Shown here in pieces: positions 24,401 through 35,971 of a stretch of 64,000 nt of DNA. A program made the position numbers and the translations under genes. Numbering within the stretch: the first letter of the stretch is position 1; each line of letters starts with the position of its first letter. The stretch comes from Phorcus lineatus (lineage: Eukaryota > Mollusca > Gastropoda > Trochida > Trochidae): contig OV121097.1 of the NCBI GenBank assembly GCA_921293015.1, positions 27,749,429-27,813,428 on the forward strand. Direction: 5' to 3'. The notes beneath the pieces were generated by a model, which worked only from the letters and a program-made list of their open reading frames with translations, was not told the origin of the DNA and did not search any database.

Positions 24401-27400
24401 AAATTTGTCCATGGTATATTGTTTGATGTGAACAACTTGTCAATAGTCTGAAACAAAGTTTGACTGTCAACTTTCACAACAGCAATAGAGTCCAAATGGT
24501 GAACAATAACCTCCTGTTTGTCAATCGAGAAGTAGCTCACCATGATAGCCAAAACACGTTGATTGTTTGAGCTTGTAGCTTCATCAATGTTTAGTGAAAA
24601 CTTAAAATTGCGCATGTCATTTATGAGTTTTTCCCTATAGGTGTAGCCAAGACCATGTGTCATCTTGTAAGATGCCGATGTCCGATCCATGGACAGCTGA
24701 TCCAATGCACACTTGTCAGTTGATAATGCCTTTGCAAGGGTGATTAATTTTGGAACTTGTGAAAATGACATGGAATTTTCAGCAACAAAAGACAAAACCA
24801 TTGCTTCTGCATTGTGTACTCTATCCTTGACTGGGGTCTGTGGTTCAACATGTGGCAATGAAGTTGGTGTATCTGTTCCAGTGTCTTTTCCAGATGGCTG
24901 TTTGAACATGCTGAACATCTTCTGCTGACCTGCAATAGTAAATTAATAATGAACATGACATGAATATGATTATCACATTGTAACAGGAAATACAGATGCA
25001 ATATTTGTATCAATCTGATTGACAGTGTTTTGATTGAAAAGCCTTTTTACTTGAAAACATGAATATTATACAAAGAATAAAACATTACTTTCACCATAAA
25101 GGGAGTCTAATTATAAACTTAATTTTAAACAAGTCAAAACATTCTCAGTGAAATGGAAAACAAAATACAGTGTCCATATCAACACGTAAATTTCTTAATG
25201 TTGTAAACTCCAAAACATGCATGAAAATAACTGAGGCCGTTTTAAGTACAAACCAGCTACTAAATACATTATATTTACATCAATGACTTTTGTAGAATTC
25301 ACAATTCAAAGTCGCATCAAAATCTTTTATTTAAATTTGTTTTTTAAATTGATATTATATTTTTCATAAACCAACTTAATAAAGAAAATGGCCAGAGAGT
25401 TAAACAGAATGTTAGAGGAGTTAAACATGCAATGGTTTAGAAAGTTCGTAAACATCTATTCTGAAAAAATATAAAAACGATCACAAACACAAATATTGAC
25501 AAGTGCTGTACCATCACCAATATAATTCATTCATATAACAACTTAAAGGTTTTGTTGCATAACAATTACCATATCGCCAAATGATAAAAGTACTTACTTC
25601 ACATGCATCATGCAACCTGCAAAGTTTTAAAAAAAACAACAAGGATAACAAACAGAAACATCAAAACAATATATCAAGTAAACATGAAAGGAAAATAACA
25701 TAAACAGGATGTGAATTCATAGACGAAATTGATTCAGCAGATTCACTGACATTAAAATAAATAATGAAATCTATTCTCAATGGTTTATATACACTATACA
25801 CATATCGTTTAAGGACTTGTTCGTTTTCAAAAAATACTAGTCTATATAAACATGAGAGAAAAATATATAAGTTTAGTGGAATATTACTAAATAAAATGTT
25901 TGGTCCAAATTAATCAATTTGTTGTACGATTAAACTTTGAATCATATCTAAACTTTTTAAGTTTTTAAATTTTATTATTATTAATAATTACATAAATGAA
26001 ATGAGTATTGTTTTATTTCATATTTGCTGAAAATTTGTCAACGATTCTACAAACTACATTCCAAACACATGCAGTTGAAACGAATCAAGACAGCGGTTTT
26101 TTCATTCATCATCAGCTGATCATAACTCGATCGTTCTTTCATAAACAATTAAACATGCAGATGCACAATAACATAACAATAACATACCTGGTAATGCATA
26201 GTTGGTCTTCTGAATATGAAGAAGTTCCTTGTGCTTTGCCGAAGTGACATGACTTTCAAGCGCTACACAGCCTCGCTTGCCGTAGTTTATTTCTTTTCGA
26301 CAGAGTTTACAGAACGCAAAACCAGCTTTGTTGATCTTGTCGAATGCTGCACCTATTTTATTATCAACTATTTTCTCTAGCCACGACCAACACCAGGTAT
26401 TTTTCACTCCAGCATCGATCTTCGTGACATCGGTTTTCCATGCAACCTTCGCCATTTTTTAGATACGCTTAGCTCTCAGCATTGCCGGTCAGTGTTGAGG
26501 CATGTAACCGAGCGTAATCACACCGCTGTGTTGAGCTTGAAATGGCGCGAAAACATATTTCCGGCGCTTGTTAAAATCCGGAAAAAATATTTTCAGCCAA
26601 TGTCCGGTAATTTTTTTTTTATCCGTTTTATATAATTGTAAACGCGGAAAGGATTTTTTTGGGCGGAATTAAAGTTTGAAATACGCGGAATTCCGCGTTT
26701 TGGCGGAAATTTCACATCCCTGATCATGACAAAATGAAAATAAACAATTTATGATATTCAAGTCTTTCCCAAGTTTAAAGAATAGGATTGTAGGCAATCA
26801 CATGTTTATTTCAGTCATAAGAATAAATAAAAACAAGACACAAGGTTAACACAACCAATCTGTTATTGATTTATGAGAGACTAAAAACTAAATCAAAATT
26901 ATCTAAACAAAGTTAGCTCTTTACATTAATACCTTCAAACTATAATTATTCAACTATTTATCAAGGAAAAAGTGTGTCTTAATTCATTCAAATTGAGTGT
27001 AACAAAACAAAAATGTTAATGTTCTTTAATTATTTCAACAATATTTCATGGCCATTTTGACAATGACTAAAGTCACTTGTGGCCATTTTGACTTTTCAGT
27101 TTGGCCATTTTGACTAGGGATTTGTGGCCATTTGCTCTGTAGCTCATCAGGCTTTACCTTTCATTTTACTTTAGGGTGTGGCCAATGTGATTTCCACCTT
27201 ACTAGTCAAGGAGTCTGTACACAAAGTTAGAGCTTTCTAGGCCTTATGGTTGGGGAGAAGAAGATGAAAATAGGTTTTTAGAGTGTGGCCCCTTTGGCCT
27301 TTATTAGGGGTCACAGGGCAACAAAAGCTACAATTTATAATCCTAATTAGCCAAGGAGTCTATACATAAAGTTTCAGCTTTTAAGGCCTTATGGTTCTGG

Positions 27401-29158
27401 AGAAGAAGTCGAAATTCCACAAATGTACGGACGGATGGACAAACGGATGGACGCCGGACACCATATGCCATGCCATAAGCCCATCAGGCCTTACAGGCCG
27501 GTTGAGCTAAAACGAATTGCAAACAATGAATGGACAAAGCAAGGTGCCATGACGATGGGAAACAATTTGATTGATATTTTACTTGTTTTGCCAGCTAATC
27601 TTTTGTCAATGAAATATCACAAAACTGAATAAAGAAATTGGAAATTCATAGATTTTAAAGAATGTGACAAACAGTCCCTTTTGTCCACTAACCTAATCAC
27701 CTGAGTTTAATAAATTTTGTTCTTTAAAATTACGTTACTTACATCCGACAAAAAGAATCTTGGCCTGGTACATATTTTTATCGCTCCATATGGCCATGCA
27801 GCGATCTCCTTCCTGAAGATTGCCCTCTTGAAGACACATCCCTGTCTCCTCATCCTCTACCTCTGTCCCCTTCAGTACACGACTCAAAAGGCCATCATGG
27901 TATCTCACAACCACCCATTTCACTACAAATTACATAATAAACTATTTAAATAATTAAAATATATAGACCAACAATTGCCCCAAAATCACATAAGCTAAAA
28001 TTAAATAGTCACACATATAAATCTGTTCACAAATATTAATGTTCCCAAATTTTATTAGGTATACAATCAATAATAAAATCTTTTAGTGATGTAAATAATG
28101 TTGTATCATTTATTAAGAGTGTCACTTACTGTGACAGTTGAACATAATGCTTTTACAATATTTCAGCCATTAGCGCCTACATTGTGATTTAACTATAATT
28201 ATTGAGTCAAATTCATTGTCTCGACAAATTAGTCACAAAATAAGAATTGACATATTCATCAACTGTTGCAGGAAAACTTAAAACAAATTTTGGTTTTTGT
28301 AATTTTATCAAACAAAAGTTCAAGACATCAGACACACAGCTACAAATACATATCAGTAATATAATTTACATAAAGATAATGGATGATGATAAAACTGTAG
28401 AATTAAATTTTTTTACAATATTATTGCAGCAATTCTAATATCATTTAAAAATCAAATGAATCATACATTGTATTTAAATTGAATTGGGCCAGAGCCAGTA
28501 CTATACAATAGTTAAACATTCTGATAACCTTAGTCCTTTTCTCAATTTAATAATTATTAATATTTACCTATGCAACGGATATTTAATATTGACAAATCAA
28601 TTCAAAATTGTAACCTAATGATACATGATTTTAGCAAGAACAAACTAAATTAATGAAAAATTTTAATAGAGGCAAAATAACTTGTCTGTGAAGATTAATC
28701 TATTTTTAAAACCTGGAAAATTATCAATTTTATTTTTATCAAAATAAAATTTCAGTTACACCAAAAATGTATAAATTTCTGGAACATCATAATGAGTTTA
28801 CTGATTTCTGCTTGAAAAAAAATTCCTTCACGTTTTTGTTAATTTAAATGAATACGACAGCATGATTACATAATTAACTATCGCTCCCCACAAGGTCTTT
28901 AATATTTTATGCTGCTTAGTTACATTTTGAAATTGTATCTTGAGAAAGATTCAAAGAAACTTTGTGTAAATTCTATTGCGTTTATCAAGTGTTTCAGCAT
29001 CCCCGAAAGCCTAATACTCTATGTCGCTCAAATGAAAGCAGTTAATGTAACTAATATAGGCCAGTAGTGGTACAAGTTTATTAGAGTAATATAACATACT
29101 TACGTTCATCAAAGTGGTAGGTTCTGACACCTCGGCGATCGTTTAACTTCTTGGCCAT
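18465..29158 (-). CDS. BEN-domain coiled-coil protein of the EnSpm-like element, five exons, 421 aa
   Basis: Exons on the minus strand: 29158-29104, 27922-27743, 20394-20270, 19645-18844, 18568-18465. All have GT-AG borders and consistent phases, and the spliced frame is open from MAKKLNDRRG to the TGA. An N-terminal Tudor-like module (WVVVRYHDG, then GDRCMAIWSDKNMYQAKILF) spans about residues 20-80. A Lys-rich linker follows, then a long coiled coil (about 140-215: repeated KVQEKK, EEKEEVRRLQ, LREKNEQISA). A Ser/Pro-rich tract leads to a C-terminal BEN domain (about 322-421: LGHGVLIKRVV, STSKLIRNLLHAYFTDQEL, then REVIQVINCQC). BEN domains bind DNA, often palindromic sites as dimers. It is divergently placed against the transposase gene inside the same termini. 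The long second intron holds the nested MULE and hAT elements. I infer a role in binding the element ends; a host chromatin protein captured by the element is the alternative. Confidence 0.82.
20958..21589 (-). pseudogene. FLYWCH-MULE transposase, core deleted
   Basis: The N-terminal part (from 21589 or the ATG at 21553) is a FLYWCH zinc finger: GYLYAKNKDKGDTVYWRC, then CSGKCTTV and HSHPP. In a different frame, from about 21335 to 20958, the C-terminal MULE block follows: FNDYIVATWVDDDARFPPRL, RTNNNLEGFHSRIGKTLQ, HPNVYRFIELIK. A normal MULE transposase has several hundred residues with the DDE core between these blocks. Here they are joined directly with a frame change, so the gene is an internal-deletion derivative and cannot encode an active enzyme. 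The element would depend on a relative for movement. Confidence 0.8.
22056..26722 (-). mobile_element. Complete hAT transposon, 4.7 kb, nested in the MULE
   Basis: The left end CAGGCATGTGAGCAACC and the complement of the right end CAGGGATGTGAAATTTCC are related hAT termini. ATCATG abuts both ends (22050-22055 and 26723-26728), giving a 6-bp target duplication. Just inside the right end lie repeats of GCGGAATTCCGCG and AAATCCGG type. The left end has a G-run and C-run around GGGGGCATGCCCCCCC, a near-perfect palindrome. The transposase gene (26455-22537) is spliced and open. Confidence 0.82.
22537..26455 (-). CDS. hAT transposase, three exons, 802 aa, open reading frame
   Basis: Exons: 26455-26188, 24929-23821, 23568-22537. 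Donors GTATGT and GTATTA and acceptors TTGCAG and TTTCAG give consistent phases and one frame without stops. Exon 1 encodes a BED-like zinc finger (WSWLEKI, FCKLCRKEI, LESHVTSAKHKELL). Exon 2 carries the first acidic site in FSLNIDEATSSNN, the second in SILMDSCAVMRGSKKG, then CHHAHNAAKRF and YVSHRWLSIYD. Exon 3 has LWWASVDRTGRYPLL and GPQVESSFSIMGEVLDESSS with the expected catalytic E, then a basic tail ending SSSKRKKIK. It is the intact relative of the relic at 12700-16560. Upstream of the ATG lie only element sequences; the promoter is presumably internal. It appears capable of activity. Confidence 0.88.
27139..27510. repeat. Short mollusc-type repeat with inverted ends
   Basis: The unit starts TAGCTCATCAGGCTTTACC and ends CAGGCCGGTTGAGCTAAAA, so its termini are imperfect inverted repeats. 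Inside, a module of AAGGAGTCT, then GGCCTTATGGTT, then GGAGAAGAAG occurs twice, 149 bp apart (27204 and 27353). GGACGGATGGAC-type copies lie near the right end. It directly abuts the right end of the MULE-like element. No coding potential. Confidence 0.65.
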
Positions 29159-30740
29159 TTCTACGATGTTTCTGGTTCAAAAAGATGTTCTAACTGACGT
29201 TAAGTATGCGACACGCGACAAAACATCACTGACGATGGTAAAGCAAATTGAAAAGAACCGCCAACCGGAAGCAATTCCAATAATGTTACTTCCAAACATG
29301 GAACCGGTTAAATATTCAGGAATCGGCATATTGTTATAATCAAATGGAATGTCATTCGAAAGCGTTTCATTATTCGATATCAATAATATACTTGGAGAAA
29401 AAAGTCTCCACCAAGAATTCAAGACTGTAAGGCTATTATTCGATAAAATTGTTGAATCGGCTACACCATTCCGTATCCGAAACCATTCCGGAATTCCTTC
29501 ATTTTGGCGAAGGCTTTATTGCGCACGCACCCTTCAAGACACGTGAAAGACCACACGTGAAACACTTTGGAGCTGTACGGTGTCTAGACTTAAAAGTCCC
29601 TTACACAGATGGATTTGTCAGCACGTTAAAAGGATAAAAGGTAATATTTAAAATATTATGATATCAATTCTATAAATTGTAGTTGTAGACTTATTTCTAA
29701 TCATTTCGCTGAGCGCTAGTTTGATTTGTAACGGTTGTTTTATTCTATATTTTAGAAACGTAAATGTCTGAAGTTCAGTGCAACTGTATTTTATGTATCT
29801 GAGTATTGAGTAACCTCCCTTACGTTCTCAATGCCGGCAAGCATTACATGAAATTACGAACCAAAACGAGAATAATGAACAATAATTTGGTCTCACATTT
29901 AATCTGTAATTTCTTTTGATGTGTCTGATATGTTTTTATATACGTTGTGTACGGGTTGCATACGTGAATGATCAGTCTTTAAATGATAATTGATCGAGGA
30001 TCTAGAATTTCTTGCAAAATCTAATATATTCAACGACTCACATTAGAATGTCAGAAATATTATATATGTTTTTCTTTCAGTATTTTTTAAAAATATTATT
30101 ATGGTAATTAATCAAAAGTTCGGATTTTAGAAATAAAATCTGAGGCGAACTCTTATTTAGTAGAAACCCTTTTCTTTTTTTAAAAAACAAAATTCTGTTT
30201 TATGATCAAAATTAAACATTTGTTATAAGTAATCAAAATAGATAATAATGACCAAAATTTGAAACATTGATAATGAATAAACCTTGAAATTTACAGTATT
30301 TCTATAAAAAAAACCCACCTCAGATATATAAAGAATTATCAACATTGTGTTTAAAAGGCCTATTGATATAAATTAGATGATAACTAAAATGATAATTTGT
30401 CAGCTAACCCAGCAGTAATTATAATGAAATAAAGTTATTGTTGGAAATCTGAATTTTTCAAGTCAAAGTCATGAGATTAGCTGAGTGTGGTATTATGATT
30501 AGATAAATGTAGAATTAATTTGGATGGTGAAGCCAGGTTTATTATCTCTATGATATATATTTGTGACAATGAACAATTGCAGTTAATATTTCTCTCATCT
30601 GTACATGTTTACAAATACTTTATTTTGTATCATATTCCTGCTGACATTTAATTGAAATCATATTTGATATCAATATAAAATATATGAAACTTAGTATATT
30701 TATTGTGATAATTTGGATCCATTTCAGATACATCATTACA
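29159..30740. promoter_or_regulatory. Divergent intergenic region of the EnSpm-like element
   Basis: The BEN gene starts leftward at 29158 and the transposase rightward at 30741, so this 1.6-kb AT-rich segment must hold both promoters. A GT donor at 29641 (AAAAG-GTAATATT) and the acceptor TTTCAG at 30722-30727 suggest a non-coding first exon and a 5' UTR intron for the transposase. Two short palindromic blocks (ATTCCGGAATTCC near 29487-29499; TTCCAATAATGTTACTTCC) are visible. No other gene is seen. Confidence 0.5.
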
Positions 30741-33700
30741 ATGGCAGACTCAACAAGAAAGAGAGTGAGTACATCTTATAAAAGATACATCAAGGAACAC
30801 ACTGGAAGTGAGGGTGTTCCTGTAAGTTCAAAGCGAGCTTTCATGGAAAGTTATAACAAAGTTATCGCAGAAGCAGCGAGCGGTCCTGGTGCAGTGAGTG
30901 TTGATAATGCAAGCAACCATGCACATCTTCAACTCAATTCATGTGAAGATCCCTCTCATTATCACTTCGTAGCTGATGTAAATTTACCTAGCTGTCATCC
31001 AACAAGTGTTGATTCTATGGACTCAGAAGTTCAAGCTGTCATTGGAAACAAAGCAGAACTGACAGATGAGTCAACACAGCTCAGTCAAATATACCACATA
31101 TTATCAAGATTCAAGAACAGAATAACAGGTTTGAATGGAAGTTTATGTACTATCAATACAACCAACAATGATGTTTAGTAGGTTATGCTTTCATTGTTTT
31201 ACTGTTAAAAAAGGTTTGTAAACTTAAGTGATCATTTGAGAATGTTTTACAAAGATATTCTTTGTCATTTCCATTTTACATAACTATGTTTAGCGAATAA
31301 AATTCATCATGCTTTAAAAGCAGTTACAGTTTCTACTATCATTGTGTTTACAATAAAGAGTAAGTTTGTCTTCAAGTAATCATGAGACTGCTTGCTTTAA
31401 CTTTCTTAGATTTTGGCAAAATTCTTCTTTACAAAACATTATAAATTGACCTTTTTAGAGTACAGCCAAACCTCGTTAAACAGATTCATATGGAAACCTT
31501 CTATTTGAGACAAACTCGCCAGTGCACTGCGTTTTGTATTTGTGTAGATTTTAATCTTTAGAATTAAGTGTATTGCTAAGTAAAAGATTTTTTTGCATTA
31601 TTTTCAGTATTGACACTGGTCACTTGGACGACTTAAGAGATGTGGATGAACAATATTCAGATGATGAATCAACATGTTCAAGCACCAATCAGTTTGGTTT
31701 CATTGATGAGGAAGAAGTGGAGCATTCAAGTTGTGAAGAAGATAATGTTGATTTGAATGATCAAGACATTAATAGCTACATTTACAAGGGAGCACAGATC
31801 ACTTTATCCATTAGCATGCTACTGATTTTAACGTTTGCAACAAGACACTCTTTGACATCTGAAGGAATAACAGACTTGTTGCAACTCCTTGCATTACACT
31901 GTACAGCAGGACACTGTCTGCCAAAAACCCTTTATGCCTTCAAGAAATATTTTCAAACTTTTGACTATCCATTGATTTACCACAAGTATTGCTCATTTTG
32001 TTTACTTGGGATTGAGCCATCAAAAGAATTTGATACTTGCCAGAATCCTTTGTGCTCAAAGAAATTGAACGAAGAAGGAAATTTATCAAGTTTTATTGAA
32101 ATACCTATTGAGTCACAATTGCAATCAATGTTTCAACGGCCAGGATTTTTTAATAGTCTAAAAATAAGAAAAGAAATAAGAATAATAACGAAGAGACTAT
32201 CGAAGATATTTGTGATGGATTACAGCATAAAAAATTAGTTTCTGACGGCATTTTGAAGTCAATCTATGATTTGACTTTGACTTTCAATACTGATGGTGCT
32301 AAACCTTTTAGAAGTTCAAAGACAAGCTTATGGCCAATTTATTTAATGATCAATGAACTTCCATACTCAGAAAGAAGAATGCCAGAAAATATGGTTTTAG
32401 CTGGAATTTGGAAAGGGGCCAAGAAGCCATCAATGGCAGGATTTTTAATTCCGTTCATGAAACGCTTAAAATGTTTAGAAAAGGGTTTTTTGGTAAATAT
32501 CAATGACGAAGAAGTGACATGTAAGGCTGTTGTGATAGCAAGTACTTGTGATCTCCCTGCTCGTGCCTGTGTCTGTGGGATGAATCAGTATAATGGTGAG
32601 GCTTCTTGTGTCAAGTGCACACAACCGGGAAAGGTTGTCCAGGTTGGAAAAGGTCACACAAGAGTATTTCCTCCCAACATGGATTGTTTGGATGGTCCAA
32701 AAAGAACTGATGACTCGGTGATAAGGGATTCTTTGCTCGCTGTGAGGATAAAGACCCCAGTTCATGGCATCAAAGGTCCATCGTGCTTTTCATTCCTATC
32801 TTATTTCAGTTTTGTCAATTGCACTGGTATTGACTATATGCATGGTGTTCTCCTGGGAGTTGCAAAACTTATGCATTCAATGTGGTTTGGCACCAAGTAT
32901 AATTCTCATATCTTCAGTGTTTCTGCTGCGATTGATCAAGTCAATAAACGGTTGTTGCAAATAAAGCCTCCTAATTATATTTCAAGATTGCCAAGGTCAC
33001 TTATGGACTCTGATTACTGGAAAGCGTCTGAATGGAAACACTGGATTCTCTACTATGCTCCAACAATAATGCATGATATACTTATGCCTGAATATTACAG
33101 ACATTTTATGCTTTTGTCTGAAAGTATTTTTTTGTTGTTGCAAAATTCAGTCAAGCTGTCAGAAGTCCATCGTAGCAAGATTCTCCTTGCAAGATTTGTA
33201 GCCATGTTTCCAGTTATGTATGTAGAATCAGCAATGACTCTTAATGTCCACCAGTTGTTACATTTACCTGACAATGTTCTAAATCTAGGTCCTCTCTGGG
33301 CTTTTTCATGCTTTCCTTTTGAAGATGCTAATGGCTTTTTGTTGAAGCTTTTTAACGGCACTCAACACATTGATAAACAGATAGCTCATGCAATTGCAGT
33401 TATTCAAAAAATGCCAGAACTAATACCTGCTATTGAAAAGAACAGTGTTGCATATGATTTATACTGTAAGTTGAAAAACAAGTCCAAATACAAAGGTACC
33501 ATGTTGGATGTTGGCATATATTACATTGGTGCTACAAAGTTCATAAGTCAATTATCTCCAGAGTATGACTATGCTGTAAAGGAAAAACATATTGGTTCAT
33601 TTGGTAAACTAGTGATTTTTAAAAGAGTCAAAGTTGATGGAGATGTCTTCTTTTCAGAGGCATATGAGCGTGTGCATTTAAGGAATAGCTGTACTGTAGT

Positions 33701-34007
33701 TTTTGGTACTGAGACATCAGATAGATTTGGCATCATAGAAACTTTTCTGCAAGTTTCTCCTGTATGTCTGTGTAAGACTTTTACCACATGTTCATGTGTG
33801 AGAAAAAACTTTGCCATGATCAGAAACTTGGAAGTCACAGAAAACTTCATGGGTGTTATTAACATCAAGAAGGTTAAGCCAACTGTTGACAAGAAAATAA
33901 CTGCTGTTGAACTGAAGGCTTTGAAACGGAAGTGTGTGCTGATAACATTAAAAGATTCTGGTGCTGTTTTTCTATGCAATGTGCCAAATGTTCTGGAAAA
34001 GGATTAA
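30741..34007 (+). CDS. EnSpm/CACTA-type (TNP2-like) transposase, spliced, probably frameshifted
   Basis: The gene starts at ATG 30741 (MADSTRKRVSTSYKRYI) just after a UTR acceptor. Exon A runs to about 31128 (donor CAG-GTTTGA). The next block begins at 31608 after TTTTCAG and runs on to 34007. Motifs in order are TSEGITDLLQLLALHC, CSFCLLG (zinc-ribbon-like CxxC with NPLCSKK), LTFNTDGAKPF, SLWPIYLMINELPY, MVLAGIWKGAKKPSMAGFL, CDLPARACVCGMNQYNG, IDYMHGVLLGVAKLM and LWAFSCFPFEDANGFLLK. The last three with NTDG carry the acidic residues expected of the CACTA DDE site. Two oddities: the obvious A-to-B splice changes frame, so a small extra exon or other donor is needed. Near 32160, in the A-rich run after FFNSL, the frame shifts by one base before KSIYDLTLTF. 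This copy may therefore be recently inactivated. Confidence 0.8.
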
Positions 34008-34399
34008 TACCAATGGACTTTAAGTGTGTAAAATGATGACTTTGTTCTTGTGCAGTCATTAATAGTTTCTGGAGCAGAGCACTTAAACCTTTTAACTGAT
34101 ATATTTTAAATTGTGATACCATTCTCATGATTGTTTTTCCCTTATTGGGGAAAGGTATTGCTTGATACTGATCAGATATGGACCAGTCAGTTTATTTATG
34201 ATGCAAGGAATTGTGAATGAGTGTAATAGTTAAATTCCTTTTCATGAGAATGACTAATGTTTTAATTATTTAATTTTTTAATTACAGTCAATGAGGATTT
34301 CTTCAAAAATGTTTAATATGTGGACTAATAAAATACATTAAATAACAATATTCATTTTTAACCTCTTGAAATTGTTCATTTCAGATAAGAAAATCATGA
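34008..34399. other. Transposase 3' UTR
   Basis: AT-rich sequence between the stop codon and the right motif array. AATAAA occurs at 34328. No gene. Confidence 0.5.
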
Positions 34400-34621
34400 T
34401 TTTTTATAAAAGATATTCTTATAAGAAATTATCACTGGGAAGAAATATATAGGATTCTTATAAGAAATTTTAGTTACTTAGAAATGTGTAAGATTCTTAT
34501 AAGAAATTTTTGATAGGTTTCTTAGTCTTAACTTTTTCTTATAAGAATCTTATAAGATATCGGCTTCTTATAAGAATCTTATAAGAATCTTATAAGATCT
34601 TATAAGGTAAAATCGTACGGG
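34400..34621. repeat. Right subterminal TCTTATAAGA array
   Basis: About eight to ten copies of TTCTTATAAGAA or shortened forms, densest in the last 90 bp, followed by CTTATAAGGTAAAATCGTAC and GGG. In inverse orientation this mirrors the left terminus at 16767. The array is sparser than the left one. Confidence 0.85.
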
Positions 34622-34942
34622 TAGATAATTCATTAACATTAGATTAACATTAAATATTTACATTGCAAATAATCGCCTTCTTTAAACAGGTTACTTTCAT
34701 GAAATAACTGGTTGTTGAGTTCAGAAATATGAAATACACGATAACTTGTCCTGTTTTCGATCAGTTGGAATTTTAATTTTTTTTTGATCTCTGGTGATAT
34801 TTTAAAAATAAAAGAAGTTGCGTGATAGTACATATTGAAGTTCTTTCCAGGCCAGAACATAGTAAACAAACTGTATTTATTCAATTTATTTTAAACTTTA
34901 CAGTAGTCAAACGTGTGTGTATTGTATCGATGATAAACTTAC

Positions 34943-35432
34943 CGTTGAATGCGTACCCCTTGTTGCACAAGCGGCATATCGCTCTTGATATATCTAATGT
35001 TTTCTTGGAGACTGGTCCTTCTTCATTCTTCCGAAATCCAAAGTGAACCCAAACTCTGGAACGCATTTTTTTCCCAGGATAGTTGTGAATTTTTGCGATG
35101 TCATCGCTGTCCGCCATTTTGATTGTTTGCGCCCCTTAGAACAAAACTAAATATAAACTTGTTTACTTAAACACAACTTCTGGATGGAATTATTATGCAG
35201 AATACAAACAAACATGCTTTTTAAATATATATAGGCAACTTACTTTTACGATTTAAATGTTTTAATGCATGAAATATCTTAATTTATTTTTCGCATCGTA
35301 AGCGGGAGCAAAGGGACGTAACTCCGTGCTTGTACTCGGTTTGTACTCGATCACAGATTTCTTACTCGATTATGTGGTCAAATGGCCCAAACGAGCAATG
35401 CTCGCCGAACTCGATTAATCGGAACACCACTA
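34943..35432 (-). pseudogene. hAT (ZBED-type) 5' end: terminus plus BED-finger exon only
   Basis: The complement of 35413-35432 is TAGTGGTGTTCCGATTAATC, a terminus typical of ZBED-like hAT elements, with TACTCG repeats just inside. The single exon 35117-34943 starts MADSDDIAKIHNYPGKKM and encodes a BED finger (RSRVWVHFGFRK, ICRLCNKGYAFNG), ending in a good donor (G-GTAAGT). The catalytic exons and other terminus are not present to the left, where the EnSpm-like element begins at 34621. It is an orphaned 5' fragment. Confidence 0.7.
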
Positions 35433-35505
35433 TCATAAAGGACTACTGTTTAATCCATAACTTCCTCACATTCCTCACGGGCAACTGGTTGAGGCAGACG
35501 GTCAT

Positions 35506-35971
35506 TTACTGTTCTGGAGGATGGGAGATTCTTGCACAATAGATCAATAGTGACAATAGATCTTTCTTTGTTTTATCAGATATTGGTAGTTTGGAAGAAT
35601 ATTTCTGTCGCTGCTTGGTGAATTTGAGCAGATCCTGATCTGATGGTCGACTCCTCTGTTTTCGTTGATTTGTGTTAATGGTAGTGAAACTATCATCCCT
35701 GTAGTCATACTTAACAAAGATCATCCCTGAATTTTCTTTGCGTACTTGTAGCACTCTTGAGTTTCATCCATTTTACTCTTGATCCAGTTGGGTCGTACAC
35801 CAGATTTCTAAAATTTGAACTTGCATATTCGTGGAAGTCTAAAGATTGTCTGAAGTTCAGAGGCCCTACTGAATAGGGATTTTTCTTTCTTGCCATTTGT
35901 ACAAGTGTTTCCCACTGGCTTGGTTCGAAAACAAATGTTTTCCTTTTAGCATTTTCTATTGCAGCACTCAT
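35506..35971 (-). pseudogene. Unrecognised TE-type ORF pair
   Basis: Two overlapping minus-strand ORFs read FEPSQWETLVQMARKKNPYS, DFHEYASSNFRNLVYD, SRVKWMKLKSA, then (other frame) GMIFVKYDYRDDSFTTINTN and KLPISDKTKKDLLSLL. The order resembles small conserved proteins that accompany DNA transposons in marine invertebrates, but I cannot name the family. There is one frame change between the halves. THAP exons lie upstream on the same strand (36427-37336) and might belong to the same gene. Confidence 0.45.

Larger units (their letters stand above)
20495..27137. mobile_element. MULE-like transposon (FLYWCH), internally deleted, in BEN intron 2
   Basis: Both ends carry roughly 90-100-bp inverted repeats built from GTCAAAATGGCCAC units: four to five units at 20495-20594 and the same pattern in inverse at 27047-27137 (including ACTAAAAAGTCAATATGGCC versus ACTGAAAAGTCAAAATGGCC). 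The gene inside has a FLYWCH finger and a MULE C-terminus but no catalytic core. Most of the interior is a later hAT insertion (22056-26722). I could not confirm a 9-bp target duplication. Confidence 0.72.
16767..34621. mobile_element. EnSpm/CACTA-like DNA transposon, 17.9 kb, with nested insertions
   Basis: The left end (CCCATACGAAATATCC, then many TCTTATAAG) and the complement of the right end (CCCGTACGATTTTACC, then the same motif) form matching inverted termini. Both ends carry arrays of TCTTATAAGA, as CACTA elements carry subterminal motif arrays. Between them lie a divergent gene pair: a BEN-domain protein on the minus strand (29158-18465) and a TNP2-like transposase on the plus strand (30741-34007). 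About 7 kb of the length is later insertion (20495-27510). The termini do not read CACTA and I see no matching target duplication (left flank CTT, right flank TAG), so the class rests mainly on the transposase. The left flank is a Gypsy fossil, the right flank AT-rich sequence before a hAT exon. Confidence 0.75.

Noticed and set aside
16764-34624. Target-site duplication for the EnSpm-like element
   Set aside because: Left CTT and right TAG do not match; none can be claimed.
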